Translations under genes and position numbers: made by a program
DNA from: DASRDR01 sp035550795
GTDB lineage: Bacteria; Methylomirabilota; Methylomirabilia; Rokubacteriales; DASRDR01
Direction of reading: 5' to 3'
NCBI GenBank assembly: GCA_035550795.1
Contig: DASZOL010000063.1
Coordinates: 8,230-72,229, forward strand
DNA length: 64,000 bases
Shown: piece by piece, positions 8,833 to 17,550 of the stretch
Layout of the letters: the number at the start of each line of letters is the position of its first letter
Numbering within the stretch: position 1 is the stretch's first letter
The notes under the pieces: generated by a model
Seen by the model: only the letters and a program-made list of their open reading frames with translations
Database searches by the model: none
What the model was told of the DNA's origin: nothing

Positions 8833-9297
8833 CTATTTCTTCGCCTTGTCGATGGCGGTGCGGAGCTCCGACGCCTCCTTCTTGTCGAGCGACTCCAGCC
8901 GCCGCAGGACGGCCCGGGCATCGTCGAGCTTCCCCATCTTCACGTACGCCTCGCCGAGGTACTCGAGGGCCTCCGCGTAGTCCGGCCTGAGCTTCAGCGC
9001 CCGGTCGTAAGCCTTGATCGCCTCCGGGTACTTCCCCTGCTGGCGCAGCGAGTAGCCGAGACCATTCCACGCCTCCGGAAAGGCCTCGCGCTGCTTGATC
9101 GCCGACTCGTAGGCCTGGCTCGCCCGCCGCCAGTCCTTCTTCTTCTGCGCGTCGAGCCCCTCCTGGAACGCGAGGTCGGCCGACCTGGGAACCCCGGGCG
9201 GCGGGGCAGCGGGCGACGGCCCGTCCGCCCCCGCGCTCGCCGCCAGGGCGAGGAGCCACGCCACGATCACCCTCACGATCCACATCCGTCGCATCAC
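8833..9297 (-). CDS. Secreted TPR-repeat protein
   Basis: The 154-residue protein has an N-terminal signal peptide (MWIVRVIVAWLLALAASAGA) and about three tetratricopeptide repeats (LAFQEGLDAQKKKDWRRASQ, AWNGLGYSLRQQGKYPEAIK, ALEYLGEAYVKMGKLDDARA), with a charged C-terminal helix. TPRs mediate protein contacts, here probably in the periplasm. The start ATG is preceded by GGGAGG. It lies 52 bases downstream of the lipocalin gene and may be the last gene of that minus-strand operon. Confidence 0.8.
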   Translation of the reverse strand: MMRRMWIVRVIVAWLLALAASAGADGPSPAAPPPGVPRSADLAFQEGLDAQKKKDWRRASQAYESAIKQREAFPEAWNGLGYSLRQQGKYPEAIKAYDRALKLRPDYAEALEYLGEAYVKMGKLDDARAVLRRLESLDKKEASELRTAIDKAKK

Positions 9298-9349
9298 TCG
9301 CCTCCCGGACGACCGGTGACCCCTCTTGTCGAGCCCACCGGCCCGGCCG

Positions 9350-10564
9350 TCATTGTCGCACAGCCTCGGCGGGACCTCGCGCGCGCGCCGCGTAGCCCAC
9401 CAGCTCGACGTAGCCCGCTCCTCGGACCGGCCGCCCGTCGCCGGTGCCTTCCACGCCCACCGCGCCTTCCCAGTACCGGGCGGCCACGTCGAGCTCCTGA
9501 TCCGCCAGGAGCGGGGTCACCAGGAGATCCAGCCCTTCGGCGGGGATGCGCAGCCGCCAGCGCGCCGGATACCGGGTGCCTCCCCGTGGGCTCGTCCAGC
9601 GATCGAGCACGAGCACCTCGACCGCGTCGCGGTCGAGCGTCCGCGTCGCGCCGTCGGCCGTGACCAGCGTGCCCTGGCTCGCGGCCGCGACCCCGCCATC
9701 GCGCTGGCGAAGCCTGTAGAGCATCAGCTCGCGGCGGTCGTCGAGCTGCAGGGCGAACCAGTCCCACCCGACCTGATCGGGCGCCAGAGCGCTCGTGCTC
9801 CACTCGCGGTCCATCCACGCGAGGCCCTCGACCGCGAAGCTGCGGCCGGCGCTCTGCACCTCTCCGGACACCGGCATCCGCGTCAGGGAGTAGTAGTACG
9901 AAGCATTCCCCGCCTCCGCGCTCTTCCGGGAAAGCCCGCGCTCGCCGTGAAGGACGGGCGCCTTCCCGGGCCCGAGCGTGAGGTCGATCCGGACATCCTC
10001 CTCCCCTGCACGGAGCCGCACGGGCGGCCCGCTCCGCCCGCCGCCCTCGGCGCGCCAGTCGCCGAGCCACACGCGGAAGGGTTCGGCCGACGCGCCGGCG
10101 AGGTCCAGGGCCGCCCGTGCCCAGCGGTCCCGGGCGTGGAACCGCCCCGAGGCGACGTCGGTCAGCGCCAGGTGGGCCATGTACACGTCGCGCGTGCCCC
10201 AGGCCGAGCGGCGCGGCGCTGCCGCCGGAGCGAGCGCCACGCGGAAGAACGTCAGCTGGAAGCCGAAGCGCCGTCCGCTCCCGCCCGCCTCCCGGAGATT
10301 CCCCGTCCAGTACCACCACTCCGACCGGAACGCCGGATGCGGGCCATGGTCCGCCGGGAACGCGAACGGCCGCGGGGTCAGGGCACGGGCGAAGCCCTCC
10401 GCGCTGCCGGCGCCGAAGGCCTCGGCGACCGAGAGCGTCGCGTCGAGCGTCGGCCGCGCCGACCGCTGGGCGTCCAGCCGGATGACCAGGCCGAGCCCCG
10501 CGCCGACGCCGGCCACGGCGAGGAGCACGGGCGCGAGCAGCCTCACGCCGGGGCCCGGCTTCAC
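9350..10564 (-). CDS. CrtC/AttH-like lipocalin-fold protein
   Basis: The 404-residue protein has an N-terminal membrane anchor or signal (residues ~8-28), then the family signatures HPAFRSEWWYWTGNL near residue 75, RFGFQLTFFR, VYMAHLALTDV and WMDREWSTS near residue 245. These place it with COG5621/AttH proteins (double lipocalin fold), related to carotenoid hydratase CrtC but usually found beside ABC exporters. It lies 6 bases after the ABC permease gene and is likely co-translated. The role is probably periplasmic handling of a hydrophobic substrate moved by that transporter (inference). Confidence 0.85.
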   Translation of the reverse strand: MKPGPGVRLLAPVLLAVAGVGAGLGLVIRLDAQRSARPTLDATLSVAEAFGAGSAEGFARALTPRPFAFPADHGPHPAFRSEWWYWTGNLREAGGSGRRFGFQLTFFRVALAPAAAPRRSAWGTRDVYMAHLALTDVASGRFHARDRWARAALDLAGASAEPFRVWLGDWRAEGGGRSGPPVRLRAGEEDVRIDLTLGPGKAPVLHGERGLSRKSAEAGNASYYYSLTRMPVSGEVQSAGRSFAVEGLAWMDREWSTSALAPDQVGWDWFALQLDDRRELMLYRLRQRDGGVAAASQGTLVTADGATRTLDRDAVEVLVLDRWTSPRGGTRYPARWRLRIPAEGLDLLVTPLLADQELDVAARYWEGAVGVEGTGDGRPVRGAGYVELVGYAARARGPAEAVRQ

Positions 10565-10570
10565 GCGCGG

Positions 10571-13120
10571 TCACTCCTCCCGGAGCGCGGGCGCCGGCGG
10601 CGTCCGCGCCATGCGCCACGCCGGGTACACCCCCGCCGCGAGCGCCGCGAGGATCGCCAGCCCGACTGCCTGGACCAGGACATCTGCCGGTACCGTGGTC
10701 TCGATCGACCAGCCGAACGCCCGTCGATTGATCACGTGGATCAGCACTAGCGCAAGCCCGATGCCCACGGGGACCGCGAGCCCCCCCGCAATCCCGCCGA
10801 GGAGGCTCGTCTGCGTCAGGACGAGCCGCCAGACCTCCCGCGGCATGAGACCCTGGGCGCGCAGCACGCCCAGCTCCCTGGCGCGTTCGAGCTGAAGCGC
10901 CATCAGCGCGCTCAGGACGCCGATCACGGCCACCGCCGTCGCGAGCACGCGCAAGACCGCGGTGATCGCAAACGTGCGGTCGAAGATCTCCAGAGACGCC
11001 TCACGGAGCGCGCGGTTCGAGCGGATCAGGAGATCCTGACTCTCCCCCGCCCGCGCGCGCAGCTGCTGCACCACCAGGTCCGCGTCACTGCCCGGCGCGA
11101 GGACGAGGCCAAGCGACGACACCCCGGGGTCGTCCCAGTAGGCCTCGTATGTCCGCCGGCTCACCATGACCACACCCTGGTCCGAACCGTAGTCCGCGAA
11201 TACCCCGACGATCGGGAAGGCGCGCTCGCCCCGGTCCGTGCGGAGGCGCAACGGAGCGCCGACGGTGAGGCGGTGGCGGTAAGCGTAGGGCTCCGACACG
11301 ATGGCCGCCCCGCCCTCCTGAAAGGCGGGCCACACGGTCTCGGGGGACCCCGCGAGGAACCGGAACTGCCGATAGCTGGCGGGGCCTATGCCGAGCGCCA
11401 CCAGCTGCGTTGAACCCGACGGGGATGTGACGCGCGCGCCTCGATAGGTTCCCACCGCCGCGACGCCGGGCGCCGCGCGCAACCGGGCGACCACGTCTGG
11501 ATCGAGAGTGGACTCACCGCCGCGGCCCCCTCGGATCGTCGGCGCGGCGACGTAGACGTCCGCAACCAGCGAGGTCTCGAGCCAGCGCACGACCGTCGCG
11601 CGAAAGCTGCGGATCATCACGCCCACCCCGACGGTCGCCGCCACCGCGACCATGAGCGCGGCCACCGCCACCCCGGTGCGAGAGACGGTCGACAGGACGC
11701 CCCGGGCGGCCAGGCGCCCCGGCAGCCCGAAGAGCCGCCCGAGCGCGGCCCCGGCGGCCGTGGCCGCGCCCACCATTGCCAGCGGTGTGAGGAGCGCGGC
11801 GCCCAGGATGAGCGCGAAGAGCCCCGCATAGCTCAAGGCCAGGCTTCGGCCCGCGCCGGCGACCACGAGCCCTCCGGTCGCGAGGACCGCCAGCCCGGCC
11901 GCCGCCGCGCGCGGGGCCGCGCGGCGAGCCCGCGCCTCGAGGACGATCCGGCGGATGGCGTCCCCGACCGGCGCCGTCGCCGCCTCGGCCGCGGGAACGA
12001 GCGCGGCGAGCAGCGTCGCCCCGATGCCGAGGGCCGCCCCCTTCGCCAGGACTGCCGGCGACAGCGCCAGCTCCCGCACAACGACGACGAAGTACAGGTC
12101 GTTGATGGTCCGCGTGACGAGCCGCAACAGCCCGCCGGCGAGCGCGACGCCAAGCCCGAGACCGAGTGCGGTGGCGACGACGCCGAGCAGGAACGCCTCG
12201 GCAAGCACGACAGCGACGATCTCCGCGCGCGTGACACCGAGCGCCCGCAGCATCCCGATCGTCGCGCGACGCTGCACCACCGAGAGCGTCATCGTGTTGT
12301 AGGCGAGGAAGAGGCCGACGACCAGGGCCAGCAGCGACAGCGCCGTCAGGTTCACGTCGAAGGCACGCGTCAGCGCGCCGACGAACTCGCTCCGCGCGGC
12401 CGCCGGCACCACCTCGGCCCCGGGCGGGAGCGCGGCGCGCACCCGGGCCAGCAGCTGCTCCCCGTGCGAGCCCGACGGTATCGCGAGGTCGACGTGCGAG
12501 AGCCGGCCCGGCCGGTCGAGCAGCTCCTGGGCGGTCGCCAGGTCGGCCACGACAAGCCCCGCCAGCGCCTGCCGGCTTCGCGCTCCGCCGGGCTCGATGA
12601 GCCCGATCACCCGCACCGGGCGGGCGCGTCCCGCCACGCGCAGGACCAGGGTGGCCGACATGCCCACGCCGAGCTCGGCCGCTGTCTCGCTGCTCACCAG
12701 CACCGTCCCCGGCTCCGTGACGAGCGTACCGATGGTGGGGATGCCGGCCGCCCCTCGTCCGAGGTACGGCCGGAACGGAGCCTCGCTGAACGGGTCCACA
12801 CCGAGAAGGCGGAGCGTGCGCCCGGGCGCGCCCTGGACGCTGACCCAGCCCTCGACCACCGGCGCCAGCGGATGGATCCCGGCCTCTCTCGAGAGCTGCA
12901 CCAGCACGCGCTCGTCGAGCCCGCGCGGGCCGCCCACGACCTGATGGGTCGCCCGTCCGGTCACCGCCTCCGCGGACAGCGCGAACGCCCGCCGGGCACT
13001 CGCGCTGGAGAGGTCGACCGACACGACCACCGCCACGCCGAGCGCGATCCCCAAGAGGGACAGCCCCGCCTGCCCGGGATGCCGTCGCAGGTGCCGGACA
13101 CTCGCGCGGAGGAGTGTCAT
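10571..13120 (-). CDS. FtsX-like ABC transporter permease (AttF/G fused)
   Basis: The 849-residue membrane protein starts with a cytoplasmic helix and TM1 (GQAGLSLLGIALGVAVVVSVD), has a large extracytoplasmic domain, a three-helix FtsX core (residues ~255-380), a second N-terminal-like helix, a second extracytoplasmic domain and a final FtsX core (~725-835). This doubled FtsX layout is typical of MacB/LolCE-type exporters that extract lipids or lipoproteins rather than importing solutes. It overlaps the ATPase gene by 4 bases, showing translational coupling. Together with the ATPase and the lipocalin it mirrors the AttEFGH set. Confidence 0.9.
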   Translation of the reverse strand: MTLLRASVRHLRRHPGQAGLSLLGIALGVAVVVSVDLSSASARRAFALSAEAVTGRATHQVVGGPRGLDERVLVQLSREAGIHPLAPVVEGWVSVQGAPGRTLRLLGVDPFSEAPFRPYLGRGAAGIPTIGTLVTEPGTVLVSSETAAELGVGMSATLVLRVAGRARPVRVIGLIEPGGARSRQALAGLVVADLATAQELLDRPGRLSHVDLAIPSGSHGEQLLARVRAALPPGAEVVPAAARSEFVGALTRAFDVNLTALSLLALVVGLFLAYNTMTLSVVQRRATIGMLRALGVTRAEIVAVVLAEAFLLGVVATALGLGLGVALAGGLLRLVTRTINDLYFVVVVRELALSPAVLAKGAALGIGATLLAALVPAAEAATAPVGDAIRRIVLEARARRAAPRAAAAGLAVLATGGLVVAGAGRSLALSYAGLFALILGAALLTPLAMVGAATAAGAALGRLFGLPGRLAARGVLSTVSRTGVAVAALMVAVAATVGVGVMIRSFRATVVRWLETSLVADVYVAAPTIRGGRGGESTLDPDVVARLRAAPGVAAVGTYRGARVTSPSGSTQLVALGIGPASYRQFRFLAGSPETVWPAFQEGGAAIVSEPYAYRHRLTVGAPLRLRTDRGERAFPIVGVFADYGSDQGVVMVSRRTYEAYWDDPGVSSLGLVLAPGSDADLVVQQLRARAGESQDLLIRSNRALREASLEIFDRTFAITAVLRVLATAVAVIGVLSALMALQLERARELGVLRAQGLMPREVWRLVLTQTSLLGGIAGGLAVPVGIGLALVLIHVINRRAFGWSIETTVPADVLVQAVGLAILAALAAGVYPAWRMARTPPAPALREE

Positions 13121-13827
13121 CCGGCGGGCAGCTCGCGCATCTCGACCAGGCGGCCCTCATGCAGCCGGAAGATCCGATCTGCGAGCCCGATCACCTCCTG
13201 GCTGTGCGTCGCCATCACCATCGTGCGCCCGGCCCGGCGGGTGAGCTGGTCGAGCAGCTCCAGCACCTGCCGGCCGGTGTCGAGGTCCAGGTTGCCCGTC
13301 GGCTCGTCGGCCAGCACCAGCAGCGGCTCGTGGACCAGGGCCCGGGCCACCGCGACGCGCTGCTGCTCCCCGCCCGAGAGGTGTTCGGGAAATGCGGCGC
13401 CGCGGTCCGCCAGGCCGACCTCGGCGAGCAGGGCTCCGGCGCGCGCGCGCGCCGCGTCGCCGGACCGACCGTTCAGCTCGAGCGGCAGCCGCAAGTTCTC
13501 GTCGACGGTCAGCGTGGGAATCAGGTTGAAGAACTGAAACACGAACCCCACGTGGCGCCGGCGGAACAGGGTGCGCGTCGACTCCGAGGCGCGGGCCAGG
13601 GCGAGTCCGTCGACGAGCACCTCACCGGCGGTGGGCACGTCGATCCCGCCGATCAGGTTGAGCAGCGTGGACTTCCCCGAGCCGCTCCGCCCGATGACCA
13701 CGCACAGCTCACCCCGGCCGATCGCCGCGTCCACGCCTCGAAGCACCACCCGGGCGGCGTCGCCCTCCCGGTACGCCTTGGTGACGCCGCGCAGCTCGAC
13801 GAGCGGGATCTCGGCGGGAGCCCTCAT
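13117..13827 (-). CDS. ABC transporter ATPase, LolD/MacB type
   Basis: The 236-residue ATPase has Walker A GRSGSGKSTLLNLIGG, the Q-loop region FVFQFFNLIPTLTV, signature LSGGEQQRVAVARAL and Walker B LLVLADEPTGNLD, the last being the LolD/MacB class form. The start ATG overlaps the stop of the ChbG-like gene (ATGA); a longer frame upstream is a GC artefact. It energises the FtsX-type permease encoded next. Confidence 0.92.
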   Translation of the reverse strand: MRAPAEIPLVELRGVTKAYREGDAARVVLRGVDAAIGRGELCVVIGRSGSGKSTLLNLIGGIDVPTAGEVLVDGLALARASESTRTLFRRRHVGFVFQFFNLIPTLTVDENLRLPLELNGRSGDAARARAGALLAEVGLADRGAAFPEHLSGGEQQRVAVARALVHEPLLVLADEPTGNLDLDTGRQVLELLDQLTRRAGRTMVMATHSQEVIGLADRIFRLHEGRLVEMRELPAG

Positions 13828-14606
13828 CCGGTCGCGTCGAGTGCGCCGAAGTGACAGAGGCGGATGTCCAAGCGCTCGACCGTCGCCCGCGCTTCGACAT
13901 CGCACAGGGCCGCCAGCTCGACCTCGCGCTGGCGCCCGTAGCGGCTGTAGGCGAGGTCCTCGTCGAACAGCCCGGGATGACACATCAGCTCGGTGAGACC
14001 GAGGGGCAGGGTGGCGAGCTGGTCGAGCAGACGCTCGGTCGTCCAGTAGGGCTCGCCCTGCGCGTCGCCGACGAAGTGGTCGGTCGTGGCGACACCGCGA
14101 CGGCGTAACCCGTCGCGAAAGCCAGGGTCCTGGCTGCGGAGCGGGAGGTTCGCGGCGAGCGCCACGTCCACCACCGCGTCCATGACCCGCGGCACTCGAT
14201 GCACGTGATGGTGGCTATCCAGGTGAGTCGGCGCCCGGCCAAACCGGCGGGTGAACGCCTCAATCTGCGCCTCTCCCTCCCGTCGCACGTCGTCGGGGCG
14301 GGCGCGCTCCTGCAGGGCCGCGAGGTGTCGGCAGAAACGGCCCTCGGCATCGACGAGGGATGCCACCGTCCCGGGGGGCGAGACGGGACAACCCCACGTC
14401 AGGTTGAAGTGGAGCCCAAGGCCGAGCTCCCGCGAGGCGGCTGCCGCGGCGTCCAGCTCGGGCTGAGACGCCAGCGCCGCCAGGACCGTGGTGCTGGTCA
14501 CCAACCCCTCGCGGTGAGCGCGCAGGATGCCGCGGCTCACCCCCGCGGTGAGGCCGAAGTCGTCCGCGTTGACGATGAGCCGGCGGATGGCGGGCGCAGC
14601 GCTCAC
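13824..14606 (-). CDS. ChbG/YdjC-family carbohydrate deacetylase (HpnK-like)
   Basis: The 260-residue protein has the family metal-binding motifs: NADDFGLT near residue 13 and HLDSHHHVHRVP near residue 128, plus a conserved late CHPG segment. YdjC/ChbG enzymes deacetylate N-acetylated sugars such as chitooligosaccharides; HpnK-type members act on hopanoid-linked sugars. The substrate here is unknown. It begins with GTG and is the first gene of a tightly overlapping block with an ABC exporter and lipocalin, hinting at glycolipid modification before export (inference). Confidence 0.88.
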   Translation of the reverse strand: MSAAPAIRRLIVNADDFGLTAGVSRGILRAHREGLVTSTTVLAALASQPELDAAAAASRELGLGLHFNLTWGCPVSPPGTVASLVDAEGRFCRHLAALQERARPDDVRREGEAQIEAFTRRFGRAPTHLDSHHHVHRVPRVMDAVVDVALAANLPLRSQDPGFRDGLRRRGVATTDHFVGDAQGEPYWTTERLLDQLATLPLGLTELMCHPGLFDEDLAYSRYGRQREVELAALCDVEARATVERLDIRLCHFGALDATG

Positions 14607-14744
14607 CGGTCTACGCCCCCCGGCGCGGGGGCTTGTCCGGCGGACCTGATCGGACGGACGGCCTCGGTCGGGCGCCTCGATCGGACGGCCTTCCGCCTGC
14701 GGCGGCCCGTGCCGGCCCGGGGGCGCATCGCCTCCCCGCCCCGT

Positions 14745-15056
14745 CTACGTCCTGAGGGTACGGCGGACGTACTGGCGCACCTCCTCCGTGAGAAGCGCCT
14801 GTCGCCCGCTGTCCGTCACCGCGTCCTCGAGCAGCTCGAGGTCCAGCAGCAGCGGGGTTGGCGCCTTCTTCCCGGCGTCCAGCTCGACCGTGAACACGCA
14901 CTGCTCGTCGGACTCGGTGAAGACGGCCTTGGCGCGCGTGAACGAGCCGTCCTCCAGCGCGACCGTCTCCAGCGCGTGCCGCAGCACCCGCAGAATGCCC
15001 TCCTGGGCGTCACCGGGGACGGTCCCGAACGCGCTCATCAGCCGGATGTCCGCCAT
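14745..15056 (-). CDS. Hypothetical protein (103 aa)
   Basis: I do not recognise the family. The ATG at 15056 has a strong GGAGGAGGG ribosome-binding site and sits 16 bases after the gamma-glutamyltransferase stop, so the two are probably co-transcribed. The peptide is soluble, with alternating beta-like stretches (ADIRLMSAFGTV, CVFTVELDAG) and an acidic helix (LLDLELLEDAVTD). It has no cysteine motif, signal or membrane segment. Confidence 0.6.
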   Translation of the reverse strand: MADIRLMSAFGTVPGDAQEGILRVLRHALETVALEDGSFTRAKAVFTESDEQCVFTVELDAGKKAPTPLLLDLELLEDAVTDSGRQALLTEEVRQYVRRTLRT

Positions 15057-15072
15057 GCCGGCCCTCCTCCGG

Positions 15073-16788
15073 TCAGAATCCCATCGCGGTCGCGGGCCGC
15101 AGGTGGTCGACTCCGGCCGCAAGCCCTCGCCGGGTCACCTCGATCACCTGCGGCCGGGCGAAGTAGAAGCTCGAGTAGGTCTCGGTCAGCGGCACGACCC
15201 GGTGCCCGCGGCGGCGAAGCTCGGCGATGGCCGCGGGCCCGATCCGATCGTCGACGTCCAGGGCCCCGCCCTCCGTGTGCAGGCGCGGCGCCTCGACGGC
15301 CGCCTGGGGCCGGAGTGCGAAGTCGATCATGTTCGCCAGGACCTGGGGGACGGCGGACACGATCTTGCGGCCGCCTGGCGCGCCCACCGCGAGGTACGGC
15401 GCACCGTCGCGCAGAGCCAGGAAGGGCGTCATGTTGACCAGCGCGCGCTTTCCGGGCGCGATGGAGTTGGGCCGCCCCGGTTCCGGATCGAACCAGATCA
15501 TGCCGTTCGAAAGGAGGAGGCCCGTGTCCGGCACGACGACCTTGGAGCCGAAGAGACTGACCGCGGTGTGCGTCAGCGACACCAGCGTGCGGTCTCGGTC
15601 GACCGCGCACACGTGCGTCGTGCACTCGGCCGCCGAGCCCACCGCGGCCGTCCCGGCACGTCTCCGGTCGCCGGCCCCGCCACGCTCGAAGCGCCCCGGA
15701 TCGACGCGCCGCCGCCGGTGGCGGCGCCCGTCCGGGCGGATCCCGGCCGCCACCGCAGCGGCGTACGGCTTTCCGCAGAGCGCAGCCCACGGCGCGCGGA
15801 CCGACACCGGATCCCCGAGCCAGCGGAGGCGGTCCTCGAACGCGACGCGCAGCGCCTCGGCGCGGACGTGCGCCGTGCGCGCGCCGGCCGCCGGCCCGGG
15901 CTCGGCGTCAAAGCACCCGATAACGTTCAGGGCCTCGAGGGCGGTCACGCAGCCCGTGGCGCCGGGCACTCCGAGGAGCGTCACGCCGCGGTAGTCGCCG
16001 GCCAGGGGCCGCTCCGTCCTCACCCGGTAGCGCGCCAGGTCCGCGCGATCCAGGACGCCCCCGCCGCGCCGGATCTCCGCCTCGATGCGCTCGGCGAGCT
16101 CCCCGCGGTAGAAGATGCTCGGTCCCTCCTTCCCGATGCGCTCGAGGGTCCGCGCCAGCGCGGGGTACCGCATCCGGTCGCCGCCCTGGAGGTTCGGAGG
16201 CCGCGGCGGCCATCGCCCTCCGCGGAGATACGTCGCCGCAGCCTCGGGGAAGCGGGCGAGCTCCTCCGCGTACATCGCCGTGACCCCGGCCAGGTACCAG
16301 TCGATCGGCACCCCGCGCCGAGCGAGGCCCACGGCCGGGGCCACCGCGTCGCGAAGGTCCAGCGTCCCCCATCGCTCGAGGGCCAGCGCCAGGCCGGCGA
16401 CCGATCCCGGGACCGCGACAGCGAGGTGGCCGTGCACGTTCGCGTCCCCCTCGACCGCGCGCCACGGAAACAGGTCCCCGCTGCGCCCCTCGCCGGGCGG
16501 GTACATCCGGGCGTGCGCTCGCCGCGGGGCTTCCACGTTGAAGTCCAGCGCGACCGACGCACCCGCGCGCGGCCGGTGAATGAGCATGGACCCGCCCCCG
16601 GCCAGACAGGACATGAACGGCTCCACCACGGCCATCGCGAAGGCCGTGGCGACCGCGGCGTCGACGGCGTTCCCGCCCCGGCGAAGGATCTCGGCGCCCA
16701 CGCTGGCGCCGAGCGGGTGGCCGGCCGTCACGCACGCGTGCGGCACCTCGAGCTGGCTCTTCGTGACGGAGAGACGAGAGGCCTTCAA
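15073..16788 (-). CDS. Gamma-glutamyltransferase family protein
   Basis: The Ntn-hydrolase precursor shows the large-subunit signature GHPLGASVGAEILRRGGNAV and the autoprocessing threonine context ECTTHVCAVDRD, where the second Thr should become the small-subunit N-terminus. GGT enzymes cleave gamma-glutamyl bonds of glutathione or gamma-glutamyl amides. No signal peptide is visible, so it may be cytoplasmic, as in acyl-type GGT relatives. The start is uncertain: TTG at 16788 gives 571 residues; the frame stays open further up but overlaps lemA there. A GTG at 16746 is an alternative. Confidence 0.85.
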   Translation of the reverse strand: MKASRLSVTKSQLEVPHACVTAGHPLGASVGAEILRRGGNAVDAAVATAFAMAVVEPFMSCLAGGGSMLIHRPRAGASVALDFNVEAPRRAHARMYPPGEGRSGDLFPWRAVEGDANVHGHLAVAVPGSVAGLALALERWGTLDLRDAVAPAVGLARRGVPIDWYLAGVTAMYAEELARFPEAAATYLRGGRWPPRPPNLQGGDRMRYPALARTLERIGKEGPSIFYRGELAERIEAEIRRGGGVLDRADLARYRVRTERPLAGDYRGVTLLGVPGATGCVTALEALNVIGCFDAEPGPAAGARTAHVRAEALRVAFEDRLRWLGDPVSVRAPWAALCGKPYAAAVAAGIRPDGRRHRRRRVDPGRFERGGAGDRRRAGTAAVGSAAECTTHVCAVDRDRTLVSLTHTAVSLFGSKVVVPDTGLLLSNGMIWFDPEPGRPNSIAPGKRALVNMTPFLALRDGAPYLAVGAPGGRKIVSAVPQVLANMIDFALRPQAAVEAPRLHTEGGALDVDDRIGPAAIAELRRRGHRVVPLTETYSSFYFARPQVIEVTRRGLAAGVDHLRPATAMGF

Positions 16789-16847
16789 GGCGCGCTCATT
16801 CTCCCACGGCCCCCGCGCGTCTGCCAGCGCAGCGGCGCGGTCGCCGC

Positions 16848-17399
16848 TCAGAAGCGGACCGGGGGGACCGCGCGCTCGGCCGGATCCTCGATCTCGAAGA
16901 ACTCTCGTCGCGTGAAGCCGAACGTGCCGGCCAGAAGGTTCGTCGGAACGCTCTCGATGCGGGTGTTGAGGTGGCGCACGGCGGCGTTGTACCCTTGGCG
17001 CGCCCCGGCAATCATCCCTTCGGTGTCGGCGAGGGCCTGCTGCAGGGACAGGAAGCTCTGGTTCGCCTTGAGATCGGGATAGCTCTCCGCGACGGCGTAG
17101 AGGCCCCGGAGGGCCTGCGTCAGGAGCCCCTCGGACTGCGCCGCCTGACCGGGCGTCGTGGCACCCATGGCCCGGCTCCTGAGCTCCGTGACCTTCTCCA
17201 GGACAGCCCTCTCGTGACCGGCATATCCCTTGACCGTCTCGACGAGGTTCGGGATGAGGTCGTGTCGGCGCTTGAGCTGGGTCGAGATCCCGGACCACGC
17301 CTCATCCACCCGCACCCGCGCCCGTACCAGCCCGTTGTACAGCGCCACGCCGACCAGGGCGAGGATCACCCCGATCCCCAGGACGACCAGTGCCGTCAT
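16848..17399 (-). CDS. lemA: LemA family protein
   Basis: The 183-residue protein has an N-terminal transmembrane helix (TALVVLGIGVILALVGVALY) and the LemA core: the VRVDEAWSGISTQLKRRHDLIPNLVETVKGYA region, PDLKANQSFLSLQQ and GYNAAVRHLNTR. LemA proteins are membrane-anchored helical bundles of unclear role, often beside TPM-domain or protease genes; here a gamma-glutamyltransferase follows. The ATG at 17399 follows GGAGGGGGAG. A minus-strand TACCAT box (17473-17468) may be its -10. Confidence 0.9.
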   Translation of the reverse strand: MTALVVLGIGVILALVGVALYNGLVRARVRVDEAWSGISTQLKRRHDLIPNLVETVKGYAGHERAVLEKVTELRSRAMGATTPGQAAQSEGLLTQALRGLYAVAESYPDLKANQSFLSLQQALADTEGMIAGARQGYNAAVRHLNTRIESVPTNLLAGTFGFTRREFFEIEDPAERAVPPVRF

Positions 17400-17467
17400 T
17401 CCGCTCCCCCTCCGGGGTCCGGCTCCCCCGGGCGGGGGGAGCGAAGTGGGCACGCCCGGCTCGCTCG

Positions 17468-17515
17468 ATGGTAGCCGAAGCGCAGGAGCGCCGGAAGCGC
17501 GGATTCTGCTACCAT
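17468..17515. promoter_or_regulatory. Divergent -10 elements for lemA and NtrC-type gene
   Basis: On the plus strand TGCTACCAT (17507-17515) is an extended -10 ahead of the response regulator; on the minus strand CGGCTACCAT (TACCAT at 17473-17468) faces lemA. No clear -35 boxes are seen. Prediction by motif only. Confidence 0.4.
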
Positions 17516-17550
17516 GGCCAGCGAGCCTGGCAGGCACTGCGGCAACTGCT

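Noticed and set aside
5724..8990. A 1,088-codon open frame on the plus strand
   Set aside because: It is antisense to the FAD/Fe-S oxidase and the translation is arginine-, proline- and glycine-rich with no domain. Long antisense frames are expected at this GC content.
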